Below are positions 17,007 through 25,109 of a stretch of DNA of 64,000 nt, one piece after another (the stretch's first letter is position 1; every line of letters starts with the position of its first letter). The DNA is from Thiodiazotropha sp040507035. GTDB taxonomy: Bacteria; Pseudomonadota; Gammaproteobacteria; Chromatiales; Chromatiaceae. The stretch spans positions 1 to 64,000 of the forward strand of contig JBEVVR010000044.1 in NCBI GenBank assembly GCA_040507035.1. The letters run 5' to 3'. The notes below the pieces were generated by a model. It searched no databases. It was not told the origin of the DNA and was given only the letters and a program-made list of their open reading frames with translations. The translations under genes were made by a program, and so were the position numbers.

Positions 17007-17319
17007 AATTTGTTCCTCAATGTTCCCTGGATACAGCGCTCTACATAGCTTTAGTTTAGTCTTTGGTACAGAATTTAGTTACTAGAAAATAATAAAAATC
17101 CTACACCCAGCACAGTTCAGTAAGATTTTACACTTACATTGACGTATTGATTTATTAAAAATATAAAAATTTCAATGTTTAATTAATGCAGGGCATGAAC
17201 ATCAAGGCGAAACCATCAGAAAGCACATATCGATTTCGCAAAGACAACTAAAATTTCTCCAAAAAAAAAATCCGTGAAGACTAAGCTTCACGGACTTTGT
17301 TGTTAACTAAGGTCGATGG
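17007..17319. other. AT-rich spacer between the two VPLPA-CTERM genes
   Basis: This 313-base gap holds the promoter and leader of copy 1 and the terminator of copy 2 (17271-17294). I see no other gene. The GAGGAACAAATT just before copy 1 supplies its ribosome-binding site when read on the minus strand. Confidence 0.6.
17271..17294 (-). terminator. Intrinsic terminator of the second VPLPA-CTERM gene
   Basis: TCCGTGAAG (17271-17279) pairs with CTTCACGGA (17286-17294) around a 6-base loop, and a run of ten T follows on the minus strand. The stem sequence is nearly the same as the terminator at 16481-16510, so gene and terminator were duplicated together. Confidence 0.9.
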
Positions 17320-17796
17320 TCAGATTTTACGTCTACTACTGAAAGCCATGAAACCGATCAGTGCGGAACCAAACAACCAGATCGCCGCAGGAAGCGGTGT
17401 TGCAATTGGAGTTGCAGTCATTTGGAATCCGTAATCGGAGAAGATGCTACTGTTAAACGCATTTAGTGCAAAACCAGTAAGTGTAAACACATAACTGCCC
17501 GCACTTAGATCCAACGTCTCAGAAAATAGGTCGCCGAGCCAGTAATTCGAACCATCATCCGTGTTCGTCAACAACATAGCATTTCCCGCCATTCCGGTAT
17601 GAAAGCCAGAAAAGACGAGGGGAAGACCTGTCGTGTCAAAAGTAATTATGTCAGTAAAGAGTCCAGAATACGGAGAGGTAGAATAGGTATCTCCCACTTC
17701 ATCAAACGTACCTGCATCAATGACTGTTCCTGCAAATGCCCCACCGGACAAGATCAATGTCAATAGAGCAATTGCGTGCAGATATAGCCTTTTCAT
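17320..17796 (-). CDS. VPLPA-CTERM surface protein, copy 2
   Basis: This encodes 158 residues with the same plan as copy 1: signal peptide 'MKRLYLHAIALLTLILSGGA', a shared body ('TYSTSPYSGLFTDIITFDTT', 'GFHTGMAGNAMLLTNTDDGS') and the C-terminal sorting helix 'LPAAIWLFGSALIGFMAF' plus 'SSRRKI'. It carries a short insertion ('PIATP') just before the VPLPA-type motif, accounting for the extra four residues. It is transcribed from its own AT-rich leader and ends at its own hairpin, so the two copies are separate units. Likely exported to the surface; function unknown. Confidence 0.88.
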   Translation of the reverse strand: MKRLYLHAIALLTLILSGGAFAGTVIDAGTFDEVGDTYSTSPYSGLFTDIITFDTTGLPLVFSGFHTGMAGNAMLLTNTDDGSNYWLGDLFSETLDLSAGSYVFTLTGFALNAFNSSIFSDYGFQMTATPIATPLPAAIWLFGSALIGFMAFSSRRKI

Positions 17797-18534
17797 GATT
17801 ATTTCCTCATGTCCCTTAAATACAACATCCGATGTGATAAATAGTTTAGCCTTTTATTGAAATCAGATTCATGGGTAATAGTTAAAATCCCACACTATGC
17901 ACAAATCAGTAAGAATTAACATTTATCAGACAAACTAACTAAGATCTTCCATGATAAAAACATTCGAGTGTTTAATTAATGTATGAAAAATAAAATCTCT
18001 AACAGGCAAACACTTAAATAAATTAATTAATCTCTATCAGCAATCTCAAGCTTGAAAATCAAGATTGGCATCATGAGCGACACTGTTGCATACCTACCAT
18101 CCATTACCGTATAATTTGATCTCCATGAAATAAACAATGATTAGATTGTTGGCTTTGGATTTCGCACTAAGGCTCAAAACCAGCCACTCATCATTGCCAA
18201 TAAATACCCCCCTTCATATATCCATATTACTGGGACTGCCTGATAAAGCCTGTCAGGCTATCTGCATCTTTCATAGAGGTATGGATCACCTATCGCCTTT
18301 GAGGGGCGTTACCACCAGTGTAGATCCTTATTTCAAAAGAAGAGTGATTATTGGGGAAGGGAAATCAAATCTGTTTAAACGCAACCTGTGTATAGGTTTC
18401 AGATTAGAACTGATTTTGCACACCAGGCTCTAATATAAAATACGACTTCATTGCAAAAAAAACCTGGCACCGGGATAGTTCCGATGACAGGTTTTTTGTA
18501 GTGACACGGCATATAGCCGTATCAAATCTAATGC
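17797..18534. other. Long AT-rich intergenic region
   Basis: This 738-base region holds the promoter of the VPLPA-CTERM copy 2 on the left and the bidirectional terminator at 18457-18497 on the right. A 98-codon open frame on the plus strand (18137-18433) has no clear ribosome-binding site and no recognisable features, so I do not call it a gene. A short inverted repeat (GCCTG ... CAGGC) lies near 18238-18258. Nothing else is supported. Confidence 0.55.
18457..18497. terminator. Bidirectional intrinsic terminator
   Basis: AAAAAACCTG (18457-18466) pairs with CAGGTTTTTT (18488-18497), with a smaller CCGG/CCG pairing inside. T-runs follow on both strands. It lies 38 bases after the stop of the minus-strand lipoprotein gene. 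Confidence 0.85.
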
Positions 18535-19701
18535 CTAGTTTACTGCTGTTTTCAGAACAACATTGGAATAGCTGCTCATGACGTTTTCCTGATCATAAAC
18601 AGTTACCGCAACATAGTAGTCACCAACCTCGAGTTCATTCACTATGTAGGATGTCCTATCACCCTCACTCAAATCAATGACCATCTCGAGGTTATCTCTC
18701 GTTGTTCCGACATAAACGCAGTAACCCTTGATCTCGGAAAGGCTCAGCGGTGAACCATCGGTCCGCGTTGTTGGCGCAGTCCAGTTAAGCGATATCGAAC
18801 CCATCTCTGGTGTTGCAGCAACAACAGGATTTACCGTAATCGAGAAAGCCGCCAGGCTTACGCTGTCAGTGCCATCAGAGACTGAAATAGTGATGTTGTT
18901 GTAACTGCCTTCATCACCGTCTGCGGGATCACCAGTTAACGTACCTGTCTGGTTGTTGAACTGAGCCCAGGAGGGCAAATTGTTAACAGAGAATGTCAGA
19001 ACATCATTGTCACCGTCTGTTGCGCTGGGTGTGAATGTATAGGAATCACCCACGGTAATGCTAGCGGTCGGGTTACCACTGATCGAAGGTACTTGATTGG
19101 CTTCGACGATTTCTTCTGCTGCTGGCTCTTCAGTTGCTGCTGGTTCTTCTGTTACAACTGTCTCTTCCTCTTCTGCCGCGCCTCCAGCTGTACACCGGGT
19201 ATTGGAGTCATATAACTCTGTTGGCACAGTCTGAGTGTAACGCGCGCGAACAATGAAGCAGTGCTGAACACTTAGGTCCAGACCCGAAATGGTTACAAAG
19301 ATGTTTCGAGTGCGGTGCTCTACTTTGGTATTCACACCATCGATAATGATATCGTATCCGCCCGAGGGCGCGTCGTTTGGTTGGACCCAGTTGAGATTGA
19401 TATCATTGCCGGATGTCTGGATCGCTGCCAAATGCACTGCACCATGCACTCCGGTGACCGCCTGACTGAATGTCTGGTACGATCCAGTGGAGGTCGTTAC
19501 GACAGCTGGCGCTGTCTCTGCACTGGTTGTTTCGTCTGTTGCCGGTGTCGTAGTTTCGTTGTCGGTGTCATTGGAGACAACGGTATCCTGCGGAGCACTG
19601 TTGGCTACTTCGCCAGACTCGGATACCACACTTCCACCATTACATGCACTGAGAATGATGCCCAGTGTTATTGATGTAAGAATTGTCTGGTAATGTCTCA
19701 T
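18535..19701 (-). CDS. Lipoprotein with fibronectin-type III and Ig-like domains
   Basis: This encodes 388 residues. The lipobox 'GIILSACNGG' puts the acylated Cys at about residue 20. A Thr/Glu/Asp-rich spacer (about 25-75) follows, then a first fibronectin III-like domain (about 80-165, 'IQTSGNDINLNWVQPNDA'). An acidic linker rich in Glu-Glu-Pro-Ala comes next. A putative Ig/cadherin-like domain (about 205-290) has 'VGDSYTFTPSATDGDNDVLT' and 'GTLTGDPADGDEGSY'. A second fibronectin III-like domain closes the protein (about 298-388). Such domains act in binding at the cell surface; no enzyme motif is present. It is a single-gene unit with the terminator at 18457-18497. The start has no strong ribosome-binding site. 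Confidence 0.85.
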   Translation of the reverse strand: MRHYQTILTSITLGIILSACNGGSVVSESGEVANSAPQDTVVSNDTDNETTTPATDETTSAETAPAVVTTSTGSYQTFSQAVTGVHGAVHLAAIQTSGNDINLNWVQPNDAPSGGYDIIIDGVNTKVEHRTRNIFVTISGLDLSVQHCFIVRARYTQTVPTELYDSNTRCTAGGAAEEEETVVTEEPAATEEPAAEEIVEANQVPSISGNPTASITVGDSYTFTPSATDGDNDVLTFSVNNLPSWAQFNNQTGTLTGDPADGDEGSYNNITISVSDGTDSVSLAAFSITVNPVVAATPEMGSISLNWTAPTTRTDGSPLSLSEIKGYCVYVGTTRDNLEMVIDLSEGDRTSYIVNELEVGDYYVAVTVYDQENVMSSYSNVVLKTAVN

Positions 19702-20098
19702 TTCGCTGCCTCAGTATCGTTATTCCTGAAACAGATTACGGCAGAGTCTTAAATGACCTGAGGAACTGGGTCACAGATAAAAAAGACCTCAATCACACTA
19801 CTGAGTCTAAAATCATAACCTATTGATTATTATGATATTTAAATAAGTTTTTTCCATGTATTCTTGAACTGTAAAAAAGAGAAAATGTGACCAAGATTGA
19901 TCATTTATGCGTAGTTTTTTTCCAAGTAAAGAAGTAGGGTATTGAGCGCTAATTCCCAACCGTTTAATTGAGTCTCTTCAGCACTGCTCATTCAAACATC
20001 AATTACCGCAACCCTGCCAGGGGTAGCGACGCTTGATGCCGAATGGATTCACCACTTATACTCAGCAGCCTTTTTAACCGATAGATAGGCCAAGAAGT
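19702..20098. other. Divergent promoter region
   Basis: This 397-base gap lies between the minus-strand lipoprotein and the plus-strand aminotransferase operon and must carry both promoters. It is AT-rich in its left half. I see no RNA structure, terminator or further gene in it. Confidence 0.5.
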
Positions 20099-21274
20099 AT
20101 GACAACTCCCAGTTTCAACCCTCCGATCAGGACACTCATGGGGCCCGGCCCATCCGATGTACACCCGCGCATCCTTGAGGCGCTGTCACGGCCGACTATC
20201 GGTCATCTGGATCCGGTATTCGTTGACATGATGGAACAGGTCAAGGGATTGCTTCAGTATGCATTCCAGACCGAAAACCCATTGACCATGCCTGTCTCGG
20301 CACCGGGTTCCGCGGGCATGGAGACCTGCTTCGTCAACCTGGTTGAGCCGGGCGACAAGGTCATCGTCTGCCAAAACGGCGTCTTCGGCGGCCGCATGAA
20401 AGAGAATGTGGAGCGCTGCGGTGGCACCCCGGTGATGGTAGAGGACGAATGGGGCAAGGCGGTTGATCTGGCCAAGGTTGAAGCAGCCCTGGAGCAACAC
20501 AGCGATGCCAAGATTCTCGCCTTTGTCCACGCCGAGACCTCCACCGGCGCCTGTTCCGACACCAAAGAGCTGGTGGAACTTGCCCACCGCCACGACTGCC
20601 TGACCATCGTGGATAGCGTTACCTCCCTCGGTGGTTGCGAACTTAAAGTCGATGAGTGGGAAATCGACGCCATCTACTCCGGCACCCAGAAGTGCCTCTC
20701 CTGTACACCGGGGATTTCACCCATCAGCTTCAGCGAACGCGCTTTAGAGAAGGTGCGAAACCGTAGCAGCAAGGTTCAGAGCTGGTTTCTCGACCTCAAT
20801 CTGGTGATGGGCTATTGGGGCGGTGGCCAGAAACGCGCCTACCACCATACCGCACCGGTGAACGCCCTTTATGGTTTGCATGAAGCACTTTGCATACTGC
20901 AGGCAGAAGGATTGGAAAATGCCTGGGCACGCCACAAAAAGATGCATCTTGCACTCAAGGCCGGACTTGAGGCGATGGGGATAGATTTCATCGTCGACGA
21001 GGCCCATCGACTACCTCAGCTCAACGCTGTATCCATACCAGAAGGCGTCGATGATGCTGCGGTGAGAAGTCGACTGCTGAATGAGTATAATCTGGAGATC
21101 GGCGCCGGCCTGGGGGCCTTGGCGGGCAAAGTATGGCGTATAGGACTTATGGGACACAGTGCCCGGGCAGAAAATATTCTGCTCTGCGTGGGTGCGTTGG
21201 AAGCTGTACTGAGTGATATGAATGCACCGATCAATACCGGTGATGCCCTGGGTAAGGTTCAACAGGCTCTCTGA
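20099..21274 (+). CDS. Class V aminotransferase, alanine- or serine-glyoxylate type
   Basis: This encodes 391 residues, the usual size for this family. It is a PLP enzyme that transaminates glyoxylate or pyruvate with alanine or serine. Seen: the N-terminal 'LMGPGPSDVHPRIL', the glycine-rich 'APGSAGMET' cofactor-phosphate region, 'VHAETSTGA', 'TIVDSVTSLGG' (the PLP-ring Asp), the Schiff-base Lys in 'YSGTQKCLSCTPGISP' (about residue 200), and 'AGLGALAGKVWRIGLMGHSA' near the C-terminus with the carboxylate-binding Arg. It is the first gene of a tight operon with a sulfurtransferase, an SCO-like protein and psd. The exact amino donor cannot be read from sequence. Confidence 0.92.
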   Translation: MTTPSFNPPIRTLMGPGPSDVHPRILEALSRPTIGHLDPVFVDMMEQVKGLLQYAFQTENPLTMPVSAPGSAGMETCFVNLVEPGDKVIVCQNGVFGGRMKENVERCGGTPVMVEDEWGKAVDLAKVEAALEQHSDAKILAFVHAETSTGACSDTKELVELAHRHDCLTIVDSVTSLGGCELKVDEWEIDAIYSGTQKCLSCTPGISPISFSERALEKVRNRSSKVQSWFLDLNLVMGYWGGGQKRAYHHTAPVNALYGLHEALCILQAEGLENAWARHKKMHLALKAGLEAMGIDFIVDEAHRLPQLNAVSIPEGVDDAAVRSRLLNEYNLEIGAGLGALAGKVWRIGLMGHSARAENILLCVGALEAVLSDMNAPINTGDALGKVQQAL

Positions 21275-21280
21275 GCAGAG

Positions 21281-22099
21281 GTGATCACCGCGATACCGTT
21301 ATTGCTCGAGCCGGAACAGCTGAAACAGCTGCTCGATGGAGAAAAACTGGTAGTCATCGATCTGTGCAAGGACACCACCTATGCACAACTGCATATACCC
21401 GGTGCCATCCATCTTGCCTATAACAAGATTGTAACCAGTCATCATCCTGTGAATGGTCTACTGCCCGAACCAGAGGCATTGGCTCAGACATTGTCTGAAG
21501 TCGGCATCGACAACGACAGCCATGTGGTGGCCTACGATGACGAGGGCGGAGGCAACGCTTCACGACTGCTGTGGAGCCTGGAGGCAATGGGCCATGGACG
21601 CTATTCACTACTGAACGGCGGACTCCACGCATGGGCCAATGAAGGTCACCCATGCAGCCGCAAGCCTGGCACACCTGCCGCAGCCAGTTTCTCTCCCGCT
21701 CCCAGCTTGGACCCGGTTGCAACGACTGATTACATCCTGCAGCGCCTGGGGGATAGGGATTTCGCCCTTTGGGATGCCCGCAGCCGCTATGAATATGCTG
21801 GTATTTCACGTTTTGCCAACCACCCGGGACATATACCAGGTGCCGCCAACCTCGATTGGCTGGAGGTTATGGATCGGCAGCGAAACATGCGATTAAAGTC
21901 GGATCATCAGTTGAGGGCGCTACTCTCACAACAGGGACTGAATCAGGAGAGGGAGATTGTGGCCTATTGCCAAACCCACCATCGCTCATCCCTGGCATGG
22001 TTCGTTCTCCACTACCTGGGATATCAGCGTTGTAAAGGCTACCCGGGCTCCTGGTCAGACTGGGGGAATCGGGACGATACACCTAAAGCCTTGCCATGA
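21281..22099 (+). CDS. Two-domain rhodanese-type sulfurtransferase
   Basis: This encodes 272 residues from a GTG start. Two rhodanese domains are visible: an inactive N-terminal one (about 5-130, 'LVVIDLCKDTTYAQLHIPGA') and a catalytic one (about 145-270). The latter has 'DFALWDARSRYEYAG', 'HPGHIPGAANLDW' and the active-site loop 'IVAYCQTHHRSS' with Cys at about residue 229. This loop is of the thiosulfate-sulfurtransferase kind rather than the CGSGVT loop of mercaptopyruvate enzymes. There is no signal peptide, so it is cytoplasmic. It starts 6 bases after the aminotransferase and overlaps the next gene by 4 bases. Confidence 0.92.
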   Translation: MITAIPLLLEPEQLKQLLDGEKLVVIDLCKDTTYAQLHIPGAIHLAYNKIVTSHHPVNGLLPEPEALAQTLSEVGIDNDSHVVAYDDEGGGNASRLLWSLEAMGHGRYSLLNGGLHAWANEGHPCSRKPGTPAAASFSPAPSLDPVATTDYILQRLGDRDFALWDARSRYEYAGISRFANHPGHIPGAANLDWLEVMDRQRNMRLKSDHQLRALLSQQGLNQEREIVAYCQTHHRSSLAWFVLHYLGYQRCKGYPGSWSDWGNRDDTPKALP

Positions 22100-22689
22100 A
22101 ACGCCCCAGCAGTCGACAGCGCAGATTGGTCATCCTGATTCTGGTACTGATCACATTCTCTGTGGCCTACTATGCAGGTCACTTGCAAAAAAAGCGCAGC
22201 CCGAACTTACCGCAAATCAGTGGCGTGCTGCTCAATCCGCCTTCGCCAGCACCCTCCATCAAACTATACAACCAGGCGGGGGAACCCTTTTCCAACTCGA
22301 ATCTGCAGGGCCATTGGAACCTGCTGATGTTTGATCATGCGACCGACACCACCGCCTCCACCGCACTGACACGACTGATTCAGGTACACAACCGTTTGGC
22401 GGCGTTTCCCGAGTTACAACACCAGATAGACTATTACTACATCCCCCACCACGGACTTGGAGAAGTATCGATTTCATTCTCGAGGATGTCAGACAACATC
22501 CACATCCTGTATGGCGAGGCAGCGCTGGTGGAAAATCTATTTCAAGCCTTTGGCGGAACCGCAAGCGAGGCCGGGCACACTCTCCACCTGATTGGGCCCA
22601 ACACGAGACTGCTTGCCCTATTTACCCCGGATCTCGATGCCGCTACTATCGCCAAAGATCTCAAGACGCTGATCGATGCTGTAGAGTAA
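22096..22689 (+). CDS. SCO1/SenC-like membrane-anchored protein without the copper-binding cysteines
   Basis: This encodes 197 residues. An N-terminal anchor helix (about 10-28, 'RLVILILVLITFSVAYYAG') is followed by a thioredoxin-fold domain with SCO landmarks: 'GVLLNPPSPAPSIKLYNQAG', 'LQGHWNLLMFDHA', 'LFQAFGG' and 'LHLIGPNTRLLALFTPD'. In true SCO proteins a CxxxC motif follows the Trp-x-Leu strand and binds copper for cytochrome oxidase assembly. Here that segment reads 'HATDTTASTAL' and there is not one cysteine in the protein. Copper delivery or thiol exchange by the usual mechanism is therefore impossible. Its ATG overlaps the sulfurtransferase stop by 4 bases, so it is coupled to it. Its present role is unknown. 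Confidence 0.8.
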   Translation: MKRPSSRQRRLVILILVLITFSVAYYAGHLQKKRSPNLPQISGVLLNPPSPAPSIKLYNQAGEPFSNSNLQGHWNLLMFDHATDTTASTALTRLIQVHNRLAAFPELQHQIDYYYIPHHGLGEVSISFSRMSDNIHILYGEAALVENLFQAFGGTASEAGHTLHLIGPNTRLLALFTPDLDAATIAKDLKTLIDAVE

Positions 22690-22694
22690 TTAAA

Positions 22695-23597
22695 ATGAAT
22701 CAATCCGATACAACCACCAAGGATGGTCCACATCCAATCCTGCAAAATCTGTTTGTGGCTCTGCAATACCTGCTACCGCACCATCTGCTCTCCTCCCTGA
22801 TGCACAGCATTGCCCGCATTGAACTGAAACCGATCAAGGATCTGCTGATCCGTCAGGCCATTAAATGGTACAAGATAGACATGCAGGAGGCGCTGCAGAG
22901 TGAACCCAGCGAATACCGAAGCTTCAATGACTTTTTCACCCGTGCCCTACGCCCAGATGCCCGCCCATTTGCCGAACTTGAAAGCCAGGTGGCATCTCCC
23001 GCCGATGGCACCCTAAGCCAGCTAGGCGAAATCGAATCGGGTTTTCTAATGCAGGCAAAAGGCCATGATTATTCCCTACTGGAACTGTTAGGTGGTGATA
23101 CAGAGATGGAGCGTCTGTTCATAGATGGCAGTTTCGCCACCATCTACCTTTCACCCCGTGACTATCACCGGGTGCATATGCCGGTGAACGGCCGCTTGAA
23201 ACGCATGCTCCATGTCCCGGGTCGCCTGTTCAGTGTCAACGCCACCACCTGTGAAAAGGTACCGAGGCTGTTTGCCAGGAACGAGCGCGTGATCTCTGTT
23301 TTCGAGACTGATCTTGGACCCATGGCGGTAATCATGGTCGGCGCCATCTTTGTCTCCAGTATCGAGACCGTCTGGGCGGGCACAATCACACCTGTACGAC
23401 AGCAGGTAAACAGTTGGAATTATCAACCCCAGAGCGAACCGAACCCCATTGAACTGACAAAAGGCGAAGAGATGGGACGCTTCAACATGGGTTCAACGGT
23501 AATCCTGTTGTTCGCCAAGGATAGGGTGGAGTGGGTGGATGATCTTAGCGCAGGATCGACTGTGCGCATGGGGCGGATGATTGGTGAGACGTGTTGA
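22695..23597 (+). CDS. psd: Phosphatidylserine decarboxylase proenzyme
   Basis: Psd makes phosphatidylethanolamine from phosphatidylserine at the inner membrane. The 300 residues match the gammaproteobacterial type I enzyme. Seen: 'YRSFNDFFTRALRPDARPF' (about 74-92), the catalytic region 'SPADGTLSQLGEI', 'YLSPRDYHRVHMPVNGRL' with its His, and the autocleavage site 'RFNMGSTVILLF' where Gly-Ser is cut to form the pyruvoyl group (Ser about residue 264). It begins 5 bases after the SCO-like gene and closes the four-gene operon. A palindromic repeat pair follows the stop codon. Confidence 0.96.
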   Translation: MNQSDTTTKDGPHPILQNLFVALQYLLPHHLLSSLMHSIARIELKPIKDLLIRQAIKWYKIDMQEALQSEPSEYRSFNDFFTRALRPDARPFAELESQVASPADGTLSQLGEIESGFLMQAKGHDYSLLELLGGDTEMERLFIDGSFATIYLSPRDYHRVHMPVNGRLKRMLHVPGRLFSVNATTCEKVPRLFARNERVISVFETDLGPMAVIMVGAIFVSSIETVWAGTITPVRQQVNSWNYQPQSEPNPIELTKGEEMGRFNMGSTVILLFAKDRVEWVDDLSAGSTVRMGRMIGETC

Positions 23598-23625
23598 GAT
23601 AGTGTTTTCAGCATTGAGTAGATGA

Positions 23626-23688
23626 GTTCGCTCTGCTCACGATTTATTGCCCCCCTCTCCCTGGCCCTCTCCCGCGAGGGGAGAGGGG
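23626..23688 (+). repeat. Palindromic interspersed repeat, copy A
   Basis: This has a head resembling GTTCGCTNNGCTCAC, an ATTTATT spacer, then a C-rich palindromic tail containing CCCTCTCCCTGGCCCTCTCC and GCGAGGGGAGAGGG. The tail folds into a strong hairpin. Copies with the same head and tail are at 23773-23834, 25873-25934, 54841-54905 and 54946-55010. It lies just after psd and faces copy B. Confidence 0.85.
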
Positions 23689-23772
23689 AAACGTTTTTTG
23701 AGCGCATCGATTTCTTCTTATCAGGTCGTTAACTCATACTGATTGTTCACTCCTGCTCACGGTCCATGCGTT

Positions 23773-23834
23773 CCCTCTCCCCTCGCGGGAGAGGGCCAGG
23801 GAGAGGGGGTATTAAAGTAGTGAGTGCAACGAAC
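23773..23834 (-). repeat. Palindromic interspersed repeat, copy B
   Basis: This is the same unit as copy A in inverted orientation, about 85 bases further on. The two face each other tail to tail, making a large inverted repeat between the convergent genes psd and arsM. It may act as a transcription-end structure as well as a mobile repeat. Confidence 0.85.
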
Positions 23835-23850
23835 ATCCCAACTTAAAAAC

Positions 23851-24708
23851 TCAAAACTCTTCAGCAGCTGGTTTGGTCGCTTCAATGGTCGCCGAGACCA
23901 CATAATCCTCAACCCCGCGTCCCGGCGCCCAATCACGGATAAACTCCTTTGACTCATCTTTGGGTTTGATCCGTATATCGTTAAACCCCGCATCCGCGAT
24001 GAACCGCTCCAGCTCTTCGATCATCGATGCATTGCCCATGCATCCGGAAACCAGTTGCGGATCGTTACGCATCTCCGGCGGCAACTCCACGGTGGCCACC
24101 ACATCGGAGATGGCAAGCCGTCCTCCCCCCTTGAGGATCCTGAAGGCCTCGCGAAAAACCCTGGCCTTATCCGGCGACAGGTTGATCACACAGTTGGAGA
24201 TGATGACATCCGCGCTGTCATCGCCGATGGGCAGGGCCTCGATTTCACCCAGGCGGAACTCGACGTTGGTATAGTTACCACGCCGGGCGTTGTTGCGTGC
24301 CTTGGAGAGCATGTCCGGGGTCATATCGACACCGATCACACGGCCTGTATCACCGACCTCGGTGGCAGCCAGGAAACAGTCGACACCGCCGCCTGAACCC
24401 AGATCGACTACCACTTCCCCCGGCTGCAGGGCGGCAATTGCCTTGGGATTGCCGCAACCCAACCCCATGTCGGCACCGCTCGGTAGATTGGCGAGCTCTT
24501 CGGCGCTATAGCCCAGCCGGGTGGAGATCAGGGTATTGATCGCGGCATCGTCGGAGACACCGCAGCAACTCGACTCAACACCGCAGCAACCATTTGCACT
24601 ATCGGTCACGGCCACCTCGGCATAGGCCTTTCGCACCTCCTGACGATGGGTGTCCTGGAGATCCTGCAACGACACTTCAGCGATGGGTTGGTTTGTTTTA
24701 TCTGACAT
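23851..24708 (-). CDS. arsM: Arsenite methyltransferase
   Basis: ArsM methylates As(III) with S-adenosylmethionine. The 285 residues start at the ATG at 24708, which has a GGAGG ribosome-binding site 6 bases upstream. Seen: a Cys-rich N-terminal segment 'GCCGVESSCCG', the SAM motif 'VVDLGSGGGVDCFLA' (about 85-99), 'VIGVDMTPDML', and the conserved arsenic-binding cysteines in 'MGLGCGNP', 'IISNCVINLSPDK' and 'LVSGCMGN'. It overlaps the arsR stop by 11 bases and is co-transcribed with it. No arsenite pump (arsB/acr3) or reductase is nearby, so resistance here may rely on methylation and volatilisation or on genes elsewhere. Confidence 0.93.
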   Translation of the reverse strand: MSDKTNQPIAEVSLQDLQDTHRQEVRKAYAEVAVTDSANGCCGVESSCCGVSDDAAINTLISTRLGYSAEELANLPSGADMGLGCGNPKAIAALQPGEVVVDLGSGGGVDCFLAATEVGDTGRVIGVDMTPDMLSKARNNARRGNYTNVEFRLGEIEALPIGDDSADVIISNCVINLSPDKARVFREAFRILKGGGRLAISDVVATVELPPEMRNDPQLVSGCMGNASMIEELERFIADAGFNDIRIKPKDESKEFIRDWAPGRGVEDYVVSATIEATKPAAEEF

Positions 24709-25051
24709 CACAGCCTCCAATCTTGACTAATTCTGTTTGCGGATTGAAAAATCCGGATAACCTTTCAAGCACCAGCGGATCGATCCAGCAGTTGATCTGC
24801 TTGCCCTGCCGCTCCATCTCGATCAGGCCGGCATGATGCAGCGCCTTCAGATGGTGGGAGAGGGTTGAAGGTGCAATCTCCATCCCTTCGCCCAACTCAC
24901 CGACGCTGAAACGGATCGCCGCTTCCAGCTCACAGCGGGTCCCCGGTAGACAGCAACGGCTCAAGCGCTGAAAGATAAGCAGGCGATGGGGATTGCCCAG
25001 TGCCTTGAACATCTCGGCGAGTTGTCTTTCATCAGATCGATAATTCGACAT
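24698..25051 (-). CDS. arsR: ArsR-family metalloregulator
   Basis: This encodes 117 residues from the ATG at 25051. It is a winged helix-turn-helix repressor: 'MFKALGNPHRLLIFQRLSRC' (helices 1-3) and the recognition helix 'APSTLSHHLKALHHAGLI'. A likely As(III)-binding set is 'RCCLPGTRC' just after the first helices; it differs from the ELCVCDL site of E. coli ArsR but offers three cysteines close together. It sits directly upstream of arsM, overlapping it, so it most likely senses arsenite and represses its own operon. A longer in-frame start upstream would run into the promoter and is not supported. Confidence 0.9.
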   Translation of the reverse strand: MSNYRSDERQLAEMFKALGNPHRLLIFQRLSRCCLPGTRCELEAAIRFSVGELGEGMEIAPSTLSHHLKALHHAGLIEMERQGKQINCWIDPLVLERLSGFFNPQTELVKIGGCDVR

Positions 25052-25061
25052 ATTTCGAAAT
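25052..25061. promoter_or_regulatory. Possible ArsR operator overlapping the arsR start
   Basis: ATTTCGAAAT is a perfect 10-bp palindrome touching the arsR start codon, inside ACATATTTCGAAATGT. ArsR-type repressors often bind such short AT-rich dyads at the start of their own operon. Assignment is by position and symmetry only. Confidence 0.4.
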
Positions 25062-25109
25062 GTAAAATAAAAAAGCCCGGGATGCAAGCCCCGACAGCAG
25101 ACCTTGAGA

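Noticed and set aside
18137..18433. 98-codon plus-strand frame in the long gap after the VPLPA-CTERM genes
   Set aside because: No ribosome-binding site, no signal, domain or coding-like composition; it runs nearly to the bidirectional terminator and looks like chance.
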